Assembly: GCA_034437455.1 (NCBI GenBank)
Contig: DAOTUB010000007.1
Coordinates: 1-63,361 of the forward strand
Reading direction: 5' to 3'
Length of the DNA stretch: 63,361 nt
Source: DAOTUB01 sp034437455
GTDB lineage: Bacteria > Chloroflexota > Anaerolineae > B4-G1
The position numbers and the translations under genes were made by a program. The notes under the pieces were generated by a model. The model did no database searches, was not told the DNA's origin, and worked only from the letters and a program-made list of their open reading frames with translations. Shown here one piece after another: positions 22,643 through 30,685 of this stretch (positions within the stretch are counted from its first letter, which is position 1; each line of letters opens with the position of its first letter).

Positions 22643-22756
22643 CGTTTCCGTCATTCCGAGCGGAACGGAGCGCAGCGGAGTGGAGTCGAGGAATCTCACA
22701 TTGCCGAACTTGGAGACCCTTCATTCCGCTGCGCTCCGCTCAAGGTGACGGAGACG
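22643..22756. repeat. Palindromic intergenic repeat, core delta (GTCATTCCGAG type)
   Basis: Ends are inverted: CGTTTCCGTCATTCCGAG on the left, CTCAAGGTGACGGAGACG on the right. The inner arms CGGAGCGCAGCGG and CCGCTGCGCTCCG pair, and GAGGAATCTC lies within. This type of GTCATTCCGAG...GAGGAATCTC repeat is widespread in bacteria; a diverged copy is in 47532-47797. No coding potential. Confidence 0.7.
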
Positions 22757-22775
22757 GTTGGGGGAATACAGAACG

Positions 22776-23438
22776 ATGCTGAACGTTTGTTTCAACTGCG
22801 GCGAGTACCGCGCCGACAAGACCATTGACCCAACAGGGCCGTATGCCATCTGCCCTGAGTGCGGTTACAAACACCCTTTCGTGAGGCTTCCTCTGCTGAT
22901 TGTCTCTGGGGCAAGCGGCGTGGGGAAATCGACAGTGTGTCGGGTTTTGCTTGGGAAGTTGAATCAAGTCGTACTGCTTGACTCGGACATCTTGTGGCGA
23001 GCAGCGTTCGACGAACCTAAAAACAAGTATCGTGACTACTTCGAGACGTGGTTACGTGTTTGCAAGAACATTTCACAGTCGGGTCGGCCAGTGGCGCTGT
23101 TTGGCGCGGGCGTGGGAGTGCCGGAGAATGTGGAACCGTGCGTGGAGAGACGGTATTTTGCGAACTTGCACTATCTGGCCTTGGTGTGCGACGATGATGC
23201 ACTGGTTGAGCGGCTGCGAGCTCGACCCAAGTGGCGAAGGTGTAGCAATCCGGCGTACATTGAGGAGCACGTTCAGTTCAATCGTTGGTTCAAGGAGAAT
23301 GCTGGGGAAACAATACCTCCGATTGATCTGCTTGATACGACAGGATTTTCTACTGACGAAACTGCGGAGCGAGTTGTTTTATGGATACGCGGAAAGATGC
23401 TTGGAGGCACGTTCGAGCGATCATCATTCTTCCCGTGA
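22776..23438 (+). CDS. Zinc-ribbon P-loop nucleotide kinase-like protein
   Basis: About 220 residues. A zinc ribbon opens the protein (CFNCGEYRAD...ICPECGY, residues 4-32), followed by Walker A GASGVGKST near residue 46, VLLDSDILWR, and a LID-like region RLRARPKWRRCSN. It looks like a small AAA/adenylate- or gluconate-kinase-like enzyme acting on an unknown small molecule. ATG 22776 is preferred over an in-frame TTG at 22758 because the conserved ribbon begins right after it. The 3' end overlaps the next gene by 58 bases in another frame. Confidence 0.7.
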   Translation: MLNVCFNCGEYRADKTIDPTGPYAICPECGYKHPFVRLPLLIVSGASGVGKSTVCRVLLGKLNQVVLLDSDILWRAAFDEPKNKYRDYFETWLRVCKNISQSGRPVALFGAGVGVPENVEPCVERRYFANLHYLALVCDDDALVERLRARPKWRRCSNPAYIEEHVQFNRWFKENAGETIPPIDLLDTTGFSTDETAERVVLWIRGKMLGGTFERSSFFP

Positions 23439-23923
23439 TGGTAACGATTGTCATTCCTGGCGCTCTGATCCTGGTAACTAGCTCGATAAATCCTATCTGG
23501 TCTTTGACGCCGCCGTTGGACTTGGCGCTCAGCATTCTCGGATGCGTGCTCACCTGCCTGGGCCTCATCCTGCTGATCGCGACGATTGCGCTGTTCGCAA
23601 GGGTCGGAGAAGGAACGTTGGCACCCTGGGATCCGACACAAAAACTGGTAGTACGCGGGGTGTATCGGAACGTGAGAAATCCGATGATCAGTGGAGCGTT
23701 TGGTATACTACTGGGAGAAGCAATTTTTTCGCGGTCACTGGCAGTGATGGGATGGTTTCTGGTGTTTCTGGCGGGAAACCTGGTCTACATACCGTTGGTC
23801 GAGGAAGCGGATATGGAACGTCAATTTGGGGAGGAGTACAAAAGATACCGGGAGAATGTGCCACGGTGGATACCACGGCTGGGAAAATGGCAGGTTGATT
23901 GTTCTGAATTCAAGGAGAGGTAA
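23381..23923 (+). CDS. Isoprenylcysteine carboxyl methyltransferase-family membrane protein
   Basis: 180 residues with about four to five transmembrane helices. The C-terminal signature VVRGVYRNVRNPMISGAFGILLGEAI followed by EEADMERQFGEEYKRYRENVPRWIPR is diagnostic of the ICMT/phospholipid methyltransferase (PEMT) superfamily, which binds S-adenosylmethionine on the cytoplasmic face. The bacterial substrate is unknown; lipids are likely. The start lies inside the preceding gene, which suggests coupled expression. Confidence 0.8.
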   Translation: MDTRKDAWRHVRAIIILPVMVTIVIPGALILVTSSINPIWSLTPPLDLALSILGCVLTCLGLILLIATIALFARVGEGTLAPWDPTQKLVVRGVYRNVRNPMISGAFGILLGEAIFSRSLAVMGWFLVFLAGNLVYIPLVEEADMERQFGEEYKRYRENVPRWIPRLGKWQVDCSEFKER

Positions 23924-23925
23924 CT

Positions 23926-24282
23926 ATGGCAGTATTCGAGATGGAAAGCTGGTTCGTCGCCGAGGGAAAAGAGGAAGCACACGACCAGGCTATGCGCGGC
24001 TGGCTCAAGTGGGTCCACGAGCATCGGGATTTGTTCCCCGAGTGGAAAAGCATCCGCTATTTCGCCAAGACGGTCGCGGGAGAAGAGTCAGGACGGCGCT
24101 TTATCCTCTGGGAGTACGACAATCGCGCGGACTATGAGGCGTACAAGGAGCGACGCGCTGATTACGAGGGGCCTTACGAGGAGTACAAGAAGCACGATCC
24201 CTACTACATGGAGGTCTTTGCCCACGGGAATATGAAGCTCGAGTTCTGGAAAGATGTGGAAAGAGATCTGTGGATCGAGTAG
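23926..24282 (+). CDS. Small hypothetical protein, possible dimeric alpha/beta-barrel fold
   Basis: 118 residues, acidic and rich in Trp, Tyr and Lys, no signal or membrane segment. Pattern of a strand (FEMESWFVAEG), a helix (EEAHDQAMRGWLKWVHEHRDLF), strands (SIRYFAKTVAG, RRFILWEYDN) and a helix (RADYEAYKERRADYEG) resembles NIPSNAP/antibiotic-monooxygenase-type ferredoxin-like domains. I cannot assign a function. GAGAGG precedes the ATG, two bases after the methyltransferase stop. Confidence 0.6.
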   Translation: MAVFEMESWFVAEGKEEAHDQAMRGWLKWVHEHRDLFPEWKSIRYFAKTVAGEESGRRFILWEYDNRADYEAYKERRADYEGPYEEYKKHDPYYMEVFAHGNMKLEFWKDVERDLWIE

Positions 24283-24290
24283 CCGTGGGG

Positions 24291-24313
24291 TCGGATAACA
24301 AATCCGACCTACA
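24291..24313. repeat. Solo half of MITE core alpha
   Basis: TCGGATAACAAATCCGACCTACA is identical to the right half of the core in the 5556-5667 element. It can form a small hairpin (GTCGGAT/ATCCGAC) just before the lysC start. No shell or target duplication is visible. Confidence 0.6.
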
Positions 24314-24332
24314 CCGGACAGGGGATGAATAG

Positions 24333-25757
24333 ATGAGCACGCTGACGATGAAATTTGGTGGCACGTCGGTCGGCAGCGCCGAGGCGATCGGCCAGGCCGC
24401 CGACATCGTGCAGGATGCCCTGCAGGGGCATGCGGGGCAGTGGGATCGGCTAGTCGTTGTCGTCTCGGCGATGAGCGGCGTGACGAACGCACTGATCGAG
24501 AGCGCGCGAGCCGCCGCCTCCGGCGACGACCAGACGTATCGCGCCGTCGTCGCCGAGCTACGGACTCGTCATCACACCGTGGTAGACGAGTTGCTCACTC
24601 AGGACAGCGAGCGCGTCCGCCTGCTGGCGACGGTGGACAAGTACGTGGACGAGCTGGCGACTTTTTGCTACAGCATCCACATCCTGGGCGAGGTCACTCC
24701 GCGCGCGATGGACGCCGTCACTTCGCTGGGCGAGCGGATCAATGCCCGCATTGTCGCCGCCGTGCTCCGCCAGCGCGGGGTGCGCAGCGAGGCCGTGGAC
24801 GCCACCGAATTGATCGTCACCGATAGCAAATTCCAGAACGGCGCGCCGCTGATGGACCAGACTCGTGCCCGCGTCTCTGAGCGGCTGGCGCCGCTGCTGG
24901 ACGGCGGTATGGTCCCCGTCGTGACCGGTTTCATCGGGGCCACAGAGGAGGGCGTGACGACGACGCTGGGGCGGGGTGGCAGCGATTACACCGCCGCCAT
25001 CCTGGGCGATTGCCTGGACGCCGACGAGATCTGGACCTGGACGGACGTGGACGGGGTGATGACGGCTGACCCGCGCATGGTGCCCGACGCCCGCGTGATC
25101 CCCGCCCTCTCGTACAGCGAGGTGAGCGAGCTGGCCTACTTTGGGGCGAAGGTGCTCCATCCCAAGACGATCCTGCCGACCGTTCAGCGCGGCATCCCGC
25201 TGTGGGTCAAGAATACCTTCAACCCCACCTGCCCCGGCACCTGCATCGTGCGCGAGTCGGAGCTGACCGACGGCAAGATCAAGGCGGTCACCGCGATCAA
25301 GGGGCTGAGTATGGTGACGGTCGAGGGGCGGGGCATGATGGGCGTGCCCGGCATCGCCGCCCGCACCTTTTCCGCCGTCGCCAGCCAGGGGGCGAGCGTG
25401 CTGATGATCTCGCAGGCTTCGTCGGAACAGTCCATCTGCTTTGTCATCCCGATGGAGGCGGCGGCGCCCGTCATCCGCGCCATCGAGGAGGAGATGGCGC
25501 TGGAGTTGGCGCGGGGAGACGTGGACCGCGTCTGGTCGCTCGACGATGTGGTGATCGTGACCCCCGTGGGAGCGGGGATGCGCAGCACGCCGGGTGTCGC
25601 CGCCCGCATCTTTGGCGCGCTGGGCCAGGGCAACGTCAACATCATCGCCATCGCCCAGGGTTCATCCGAATGCAGTATATCGCTCGTCGTCGCGGCAGAC
25701 GCCGCCGCCGACGCGGTGCAGCAGATTCACAAGGAGGTGATTCTCAATGGCGGATAG
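24333..25757 (+). CDS. lysC: Aspartate kinase
   Basis: First step of the aspartate family pathway: phosphorylates L-aspartate. N-terminal kinase domain has MKFGGTSVGSAEAI, VVVVSAMSGVTNALIE, GFIGATEEGVTTTLGRGGSDYTAA and DVDGVMTADPRMVPDA; the C-terminal part (about 310-474) has two ACT modules (GLSMVTVEGRGMMGVPGIAARTF, VIVTPVGAGMRSTPGVAARIF) for end-product feedback. At 474 residues it is the monofunctional long form. No T-box precedes it. Its end overlaps asd by eleven bases. Confidence 0.95.
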   Translation: MSTLTMKFGGTSVGSAEAIGQAADIVQDALQGHAGQWDRLVVVVSAMSGVTNALIESARAAASGDDQTYRAVVAELRTRHHTVVDELLTQDSERVRLLATVDKYVDELATFCYSIHILGEVTPRAMDAVTSLGERINARIVAAVLRQRGVRSEAVDATELIVTDSKFQNGAPLMDQTRARVSERLAPLLDGGMVPVVTGFIGATEEGVTTTLGRGGSDYTAAILGDCLDADEIWTWTDVDGVMTADPRMVPDARVIPALSYSEVSELAYFGAKVLHPKTILPTVQRGIPLWVKNTFNPTCPGTCIVRESELTDGKIKAVTAIKGLSMVTVEGRGMMGVPGIAARTFSAVASQGASVLMISQASSEQSICFVIPMEAAAPVIRAIEEEMALELARGDVDRVWSLDDVVIVTPVGAGMRSTPGVAARIFGALGQGNVNIIAIAQGSSECSISLVVAADAAADAVQQIHKEVILNGG

Positions 25758-26865
25758 AGGTGATGCTGTTCATCACATAGAGAAAATCAGAGTGGGCGTC
25801 GTCGGCGCGACCGGGATGGTGGGCCAGAACTATTTGCGGCTTTTGAAGGATCACCCCTGGTTCCAAGTCACCCACGTCGCCGCCTCCCCCAGGTCGGCGG
25901 GCAAGAAATATGCCGAGGCGGTGGCTGGACGGTGGGTGATGGACGAGGATATTCCGGGGGAGATCGCGGGACTGGTCGTCGGCGACGCGGGCGACGTGGA
26001 AGAGGTAAAAGTCAAGTGCGATTTTGTGTTTTCCGCCGTCGCGATGGAGAAGCAAGCCGTGCGTGAATTTGAGGAACGCTACGCGGCCAACGACATCCCG
26101 GTTGTTTCGAACAACTCGGCGCACCGCACGACGGAGGACGTGCCGATGTTCATCCCGGAGATCAACCCGCACCACGCCGACATCATCCCTTTCCAGCGGG
26201 AGAATCACGGCTGGGACAGGGGCTTTATCGCCGTGAAACCCAACTGCAGCGTGCAGAGCTACATGACGCCGGTCTATGCGCTGATGGCGGCCGGGTATCC
26301 CGTCGAGAGCCTGGTCGTCGCCACGCTCCAGGGGGCATCGGGCGCGGGCTATCCCGGCCCCGCGGCGATGGACATGATCGACAACATCGTCCCATTCATC
26401 CCCAGCGAGGAGGAGAAAACCGAGATCGAACCGCTCAAGATATTGGGGTCTATCGAGAACGGCAAATTCGTCCCCGCCGATTCGCTCCAGGTTTCGGCCC
26501 ATTGCAACCGCGTCCCCGTCATCGACGGCCACACCGCTTGCGTCAGCCTCAAGTTCGGGGCAGCCAGGCCCTCGCTGGACGAGATCGTCGCGATCTGGCG
26601 CGAGTTCCGGGCCGAGCCGCAGGAGCTAAATCTACCCTTTGCTCCCCAACCGCCCATCGTCTACCGTGAAGAGCGAGATCGGCCACAGCCCCGCAAGGAT
26701 CGGGACGCCGGGAAAGGCATGGCCGTGACCGTCGGGCGCTTGCGCGAGTGCCCGGTGATGGATTGTCGATTCGTCGCCCTATCGCACAACACGATCCGCG
26801 GGGCGGCGGGCGGCGCGATCTTGAGCGCGGAACTGCTCAAGGTCAAAGGGTATCTGGCGAAATAG
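25747..26865 (+). CDS. asd: Aspartate-semialdehyde dehydrogenase, archaeal/fungal type
   Basis: Reduces aspartyl phosphate to aspartate semialdehyde. N-terminal NADP-binding VGVVGATGMVGQNYLRLL; catalytic Cys167 in AVKPNCSVQSYM; substrate-binding GASGAGYPGPAAMDMIDNIVPFIPSEEEKTEIE; ISAHCNR-like VSAHCNRVPVIDGHT; C-terminal RPQPRKDRDAGKGMAVTVGR and LSHNTIRGAAGGAI. These blocks match the Methanocaldococcus/yeast class rather than the E. coli class. AAGGAGGTGA (25731-25740) precedes the ATG, which overlaps lysC, so translation is coupled. Lysine and threonine branches both depend on it. Confidence 0.95.
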   Translation: MADRGDAVHHIEKIRVGVVGATGMVGQNYLRLLKDHPWFQVTHVAASPRSAGKKYAEAVAGRWVMDEDIPGEIAGLVVGDAGDVEEVKVKCDFVFSAVAMEKQAVREFEERYAANDIPVVSNNSAHRTTEDVPMFIPEINPHHADIIPFQRENHGWDRGFIAVKPNCSVQSYMTPVYALMAAGYPVESLVVATLQGASGAGYPGPAAMDMIDNIVPFIPSEEEKTEIEPLKILGSIENGKFVPADSLQVSAHCNRVPVIDGHTACVSLKFGAARPSLDEIVAIWREFRAEPQELNLPFAPQPPIVYREERDRPQPRKDRDAGKGMAVTVGRLRECPVMDCRFVALSHNTIRGAAGGAILSAELLKVKGYLAK

Positions 26866-26886
26866 AAGGACGCTGCCTGACGAAAG

Positions 26887-27756
26887 ATGAGGCGATCATC
26901 CGGCGCTTTGTTAGTCGTCATCTCTGCTGCCTCCTTCGGGACGCTGGCGGTGCTTGCTCCGTTTGCGTACCGTGAAGGCGCCAGCCCTGCCACGCTCCTG
27001 TTTCTACGGTTCATCATCGCGGGCGCGGTGATGGTGGGCACGATGGTCGTTCGTGGGATCCCCTTTCCCCAGGGTAAGCTGTTGTTGGGGTTGGTTTTGA
27101 TGGGAGGAGTGTGGTATGTGGTACAAACGCTGGCCTACTTTACGGCATTGGGGAAGGCATCGGCGGGATTGACAGCGTTATTGCTATATCTCTACCCGGC
27201 GTTGGTGACATTGCTGTCGGTCGTTTTCTTGAAAGAGCGAGTGACCAGAGCGAAGGTGGGCGCTCTTGGCCTGGCGCTGGTGGGGACGGTCCTGACCATC
27301 GGCCCCAGTGGAGAAGGAGAGATAGAGGGGGTCCTGCTCGCATTGAGCGCAGCGCTGCTGTACGCGGGTTACATCGTCGTTGGGGGCAGGTTGATGGAAC
27401 GGGTAAGGGCGTTTCCGGCGACAGCGGTGATCATGCTGGCGGCCGGGGTGACGTACGGAGGCATTGTCTTGGCGAGAGGGTTTGAATCGCCCGGGACGGC
27501 GGCGGGATGGGGAGCGATCTTGGCCTCGGCGCTTTTCTCGATCATAGCGCTTGGGACCTTCTTCGCCGGGCTTGAGCAAATCGGGTCGACGAACGCAGCG
27601 ATCTTGTCAACGGTAGAGCCGCTCGTGACGGTGGGACTGGCGGCGGTGATGTTGGGAGAGAAGTTAGAGTTCGTGCGAATTATTGGCGGCCTTTGCATTC
27701 TGGGAGCAGTAGTGGTTCTCGGTCGGGATGGAACGGTGGAAGAGACGTGCCCATAA
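26887..27756 (+). CDS. EamA/DMT-family membrane transporter
   Basis: 289 residues, ten predicted helices in two EamA repeats (LLVVISAASFGTLAVLAPFAYREGASPATLLFLRF; GKASAGLTALLLYLYPALVTLLSVVFLKERVT; GSTNAAILSTVEPLVTVGLAAVMLGEKL). It follows asd by 21 bases, so it could export an aspartate-family amino acid, as some DMT proteins do; this is an inference from position only. It is not closely similar to the EamA protein at 3215. Confidence 0.85.
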   Translation: MRRSSGALLVVISAASFGTLAVLAPFAYREGASPATLLFLRFIIAGAVMVGTMVVRGIPFPQGKLLLGLVLMGGVWYVVQTLAYFTALGKASAGLTALLLYLYPALVTLLSVVFLKERVTRAKVGALGLALVGTVLTIGPSGEGEIEGVLLALSAALLYAGYIVVGGRLMERVRAFPATAVIMLAAGVTYGGIVLARGFESPGTAAGWGAILASALFSIIALGTFFAGLEQIGSTNAAILSTVEPLVTVGLAAVMLGEKLEFVRIIGGLCILGAVVVLGRDGTVEETCP

Positions 27757-27767
27757 AAGCATACATG

Positions 27768-27910
27768 CAGGAGTTACGCAGTCAATAGCGAGTCCGTCGG
27801 TTGAGTAGCGCCAGCGTATCGAAACCAGGGCGAGCGGTGTTTGTAAGGCCCGTTCTTGGCTTCGATACGTTGTTTCACTCCTACTCAGCCGGCGAACCGC
27901 GTAACTCCTG
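27768..27910. mobile_element. MITE, shell 4 (CAGGAGTTACGC ends), core gamma
   Basis: A 143-bp element after the transporter gene. Perfect 12-bp terminal inverted repeats CAGGAGTTACGC (27768-27779) and GCGTAACTCCTG (27899-27910). The inside is the gamma core, from GGTTGAGTAG (27799) to CTACTCAGCC (27890), with TATCGAAACCAGG and CTTGGCTTCGATA. The core is shared with 10889 and 28623 but the ends differ. No clear target duplication. Confidence 0.75.
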
Positions 27911-27934
27911 ACATAAATCCGTGAGGAACTGGCG

Positions 27935-28483
27935 ATGATTCTCCAATCCAACAGTCGAATCCTGTTCATCGGAGATTCGATCACAGACTGTGAGCGCAAA
28001 AGGCCCATTGGCGAGGGGGCCTTCGAGCAGGCACTTGGGAGCGGCTACGTGAGCCTGGTCGACGCTGCCCTCACCGCCACCTATCCCGATCGCGCCATTC
28101 GCGTCATCAATATGGGCGTTTCGGGAGATACGGTCCGCGATCTACAAGCCCGCTGGCAGACGGACGTGCTCGACCTGCATCCCGATTGGCTCGTCATCCT
28201 GATCGGCATCAACGACGTGTGGCAACAGTTCAGCCGTCCGTGGCAAACGGAGCACCACGTCTCGCTGGAGGAATACACACGCACTCTCGACGACCTCGTC
28301 CAGCAGGTGGGACCACGCCTCCAGGGTCTGATCTTGATGACGCCATATTTTCTGGAACCCAACCAGCGCGAGCCGATGCGGGCCTTGATGGACCAGTACG
28401 GGGCTGTTGTCCGCGAGCTGGCAGCGCAGCATCACGCTCTGTTGGTTGATACCCAGGCGGCGTTCGATCACGTGCTCCAGTGA
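27935..28483 (+). CDS. SGNH/GDSL hydrolase, interrupted by TGA before the catalytic Asp-His block
   Basis: Esterase-like enzyme. Block I FIGDSITD carries the nucleophile Ser; block II VSGDTVRDL gives Gly; block III IGINDVW gives Asn. The frame stops at TGA 28481-28483 after FDHVLQ. Continuing in the same frame for 51 codons gives LHPMRLASDRIHLNLTGHMI, which is exactly block V with the catalytic Asp and His, and reaches a stop at 28636. So the full gene is 27935-28636 with one internal TGA. As annotated it lacks two catalytic residues and is probably inactive unless the stop is an error or is read through. Confidence 0.8.
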   Translation: MILQSNSRILFIGDSITDCERKRPIGEGAFEQALGSGYVSLVDAALTATYPDRAIRVINMGVSGDTVRDLQARWQTDVLDLHPDWLVILIGINDVWQQFSRPWQTEHHVSLEEYTRTLDDLVQQVGPRLQGLILMTPYFLEPNQREPMRALMDQYGAVVRELAAQHHALLVDTQAAFDHVLQ

Positions 28484-28622
28484 CTCCATCCGATGCGTCT
28501 GGCGTCAGATCGGATCCACCTGAATCTGACCGGGCACATGATTCTGGCGCGTGCATTGTTGCAAGGCATCGGATATGCGTGGGAGCAGCCTGTGTGCGTC
28601 AACTCAACGTTTGATCGAGAAG

Positions 28623-28771
28623 CGCCGGCTGAGTAGGGCCTGGAACGGAGTGAAAGGCCCGTATCGAAGCCAAGCGGCTTTGCAAACGGATGCTGTTTAT
28701 CCGCACCCGCTCCCTTCACTTCGACAGGCTCAGTACAAGGGTTTCGATATGCCTGTGGCACTCAACCGGCG
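28623..28771. repeat. Core gamma palindromic repeat without recognisable shell
   Basis: Starts CGCCGGCTGAG (28623) and ends CTCAACCGGCG (28771), complementary at 10 of 11 positions. Inside are GGCCT...AAGGCC, TATCGAAGCCAAGCGG and TTCGATATGCC, the same words as in the elements at 10859 and 27768, plus CTTCGACAGGCTCAGTAC. It overlaps the last codons of the SGNH readthrough frame. Confidence 0.65.
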
Positions 28772-28866
28772 GTCGCCAATCTTAAGTTGACATGCACGTG
28801 GGATAGTCCCCAATGGCTGATATAAACGCATGATTTGCTGATACGAAAGCAAGTGGAGGTTTTTAT

Positions 28867-29820
28867 ATGAACATTCTCGTGACAGGAGCAGCGGGTTTCA
28901 TCGGATCTCATCTGGCAGAGCGACTGATCGATCTGGGCCACACTGTGCTCGGCCTGGATTGCTTCACCGACTATTATGCCAGGGCGCTTAAGGAGCTTAA
29001 CGCCAAGCAAATCCAGGAAAAGGGCGTCGAGTTCCTGCCGCTCGACCTGGCGGAAGACGATCTCGGCCCGGCCGTCGAGGATGTCGAAATCGTGTACCAC
29101 GTGGCTGCGCAGCCGGGGATCTCTACCACGACCACGTTCGAGACGTATGTGAGGAACAACATCACGGCGACATACCGGCTGCTGGAAGCCGTGAAGCCAT
29201 CGCCGTCGCTTCGCGGATTCGTCAACATCTCCACGTCCTCCGTCTACGGCGCTGACGCCACCGGGGACGAGACGACAGAGCCGAAGCCGACGTCGTACTA
29301 TGGCGTGACCAAGCTCGCCGGAGAGCAACTCGCCCTGGCGTACACGCGAGAGCAGGGGTTGCCGGCCTGTTCGATCCGGTTGTTCTCCGTGTACGGGCCG
29401 CGCGAGCGACCGGAAAAACTGTACACCAAGCTGATCCGCTGCATTCTCAAGGGCAAGGAATTCCCGCTGTACGAAGGCAGCGAACATCATCTGCGAAGCT
29501 ACACCTACGTGGGAGACTCAATCGATGGGCTGGTGGCCGTGTTGGATCACCTGGACGAGTGCGTCGGCGAGATTTTCAACATTGGAATTGACACTGCCGT
29601 CACCACCGGAGAGGCCCTGCGGACCGTGGAAAAAGTCGTCGGCAAACCGGCCAAATTCGTGACCGTGCCCAAGCGAGCGGGAGACCAGCTCAAGACCCAC
29701 GCCAATATCGAGAAAGCGCGCCGGGTGTTGGGCTACAACCCAACTACTTTGCTGGAGGAAGGGGTAGAGAAGGCGGTCGAGTGGTACAAGCAGTACATCC
29801 TGGGGAAAATCGAGTTGTGA
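28867..29820 (+). CDS. NAD-dependent sugar-nucleotide epimerase/dehydratase
   Basis: Extended short-chain dehydrogenase of 317 residues. Rossmann motif TGAAGFIGSHLAERL at residues 7-21, YHVAAQPGIS, catalytic Ser and YxxxK in ISTSSVYG and SYYGVTKLAGEQL, and VYGPRERPEK plus HLRSYTYVGDSIDGL toward the C-terminus. Closest in feel to UDP-glucuronate/UDP-glucose 4-epimerases that supply sugars for surface glycans. GGAGG lies upstream of the ATG. No glycan cluster surrounds it, so the product sugar is uncertain. Confidence 0.88.
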   Translation: MNILVTGAAGFIGSHLAERLIDLGHTVLGLDCFTDYYARALKELNAKQIQEKGVEFLPLDLAEDDLGPAVEDVEIVYHVAAQPGISTTTTFETYVRNNITATYRLLEAVKPSPSLRGFVNISTSSVYGADATGDETTEPKPTSYYGVTKLAGEQLALAYTREQGLPACSIRLFSVYGPRERPEKLYTKLIRCILKGKEFPLYEGSEHHLRSYTYVGDSIDGLVAVLDHLDECVGEIFNIGIDTAVTTGEALRTVEKVVGKPAKFVTVPKRAGDQLKTHANIEKARRVLGYNPTTLLEEGVEKAVEWYKQYILGKIEL

Positions 29821-29842
29821 GTCACGTTCAAGGGAGATCGAT

Positions 29843-30670
29843 TTGAAACGACCACACCCCATCATCGTCATCGATCTCTTTCCAGAAATCCTGGAACGTC
29901 TTCTGGATCTGTTGTCCGGCCTGTCGGCGGAGGATTGGGAAAAGCCTACCGCGTGCGCCCGCTGGTCCGTCAAGGGGGTTGCCCTCCATCTGCTGGGCGA
30001 TGAGGTGGGCAATCTTTCGAGGAGACGGGATGGGCATTCCTTGTCCGGAAATGTCGAGAGTTGGGATGACCTGGTCGGCTTGATCAACGACTGGAACGAA
30101 ATGTGGGTGAACGCTACGCAAAGGATCAGCCCGCGCCTCCTGTGCGACCTGCTGAGGTTTACGGGCGCGCAGATGTGTGACTATTTTCGATCTCTCGATC
30201 CATACGCGATGGGAGGTTCTGTGGGCTGGGCAGGTCCCGATCCCGCTCCGGTCTGGCTCGATCTCGCCCGCGAGTACACCGAGCGATGGCTCCATCAGCA
30301 GCACATCCGAGATGCCGTTGCGAGACCCGGCCTCAAGCAGCCCCGGTTCTTGGCGCCCGTGTTGGACACCTTTGTGCGTGCTCTGCCGCACACCTATAGA
30401 GAGATCGACGCGGCAGATGGTACGCTCGTGACGCTCATAATCTCCGGCGAATCTGGGAGGCAATGGTCTCTGCTGAGAGAAAGAGCGAAGTGGAATCTCT
30501 ACCGGAGCATGGCTCGCCAGCCAGACGTTGAGGTTATCATAGACGAAGATGTTGCATGGAGGATGTTCACCAAGGGGCTTGGCAAGGAGAAGGCTCAAGC
30601 TCAGGTGACGGTCGTTGGAGATCGGACTTTGGGTTTGAAAGTGCTGGATATGGTTTCGATCATCGCTTGA
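29843..30670 (+). CDS. DinB/maleylpyruvate isomerase-like (MDMPI) metal-binding protein
   Basis: 275 residues starting at TTG 29843 after AAGGGAGA. N-terminal four-helix-bundle DinB/MDMPI domain: LDLLSGLSAEDWEKPTACARWSVKGVALHLLGDE, where the W..H pattern gives a first metal-ligand His, and EYTERWLHQQHIRDAV carrying the second His pair. A C-terminal domain (from about 190) resembles the MDMPI C-terminal domain. Family members are thiol-dependent (mycothiol or bacillithiol) isomerases or transferases; the exact reaction here is not known. Confidence 0.78.
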   Translation: MKRPHPIIVIDLFPEILERLLDLLSGLSAEDWEKPTACARWSVKGVALHLLGDEVGNLSRRRDGHSLSGNVESWDDLVGLINDWNEMWVNATQRISPRLLCDLLRFTGAQMCDYFRSLDPYAMGGSVGWAGPDPAPVWLDLAREYTERWLHQQHIRDAVARPGLKQPRFLAPVLDTFVRALPHTYREIDAADGTLVTLIISGESGRQWSLLRERAKWNLYRSMARQPDVEVIIDEDVAWRMFTKGLGKEKAQAQVTVVGDRTLGLKVLDMVSIIA

Positions 30671-30685
30671 AAAGCAACGTTTGTT

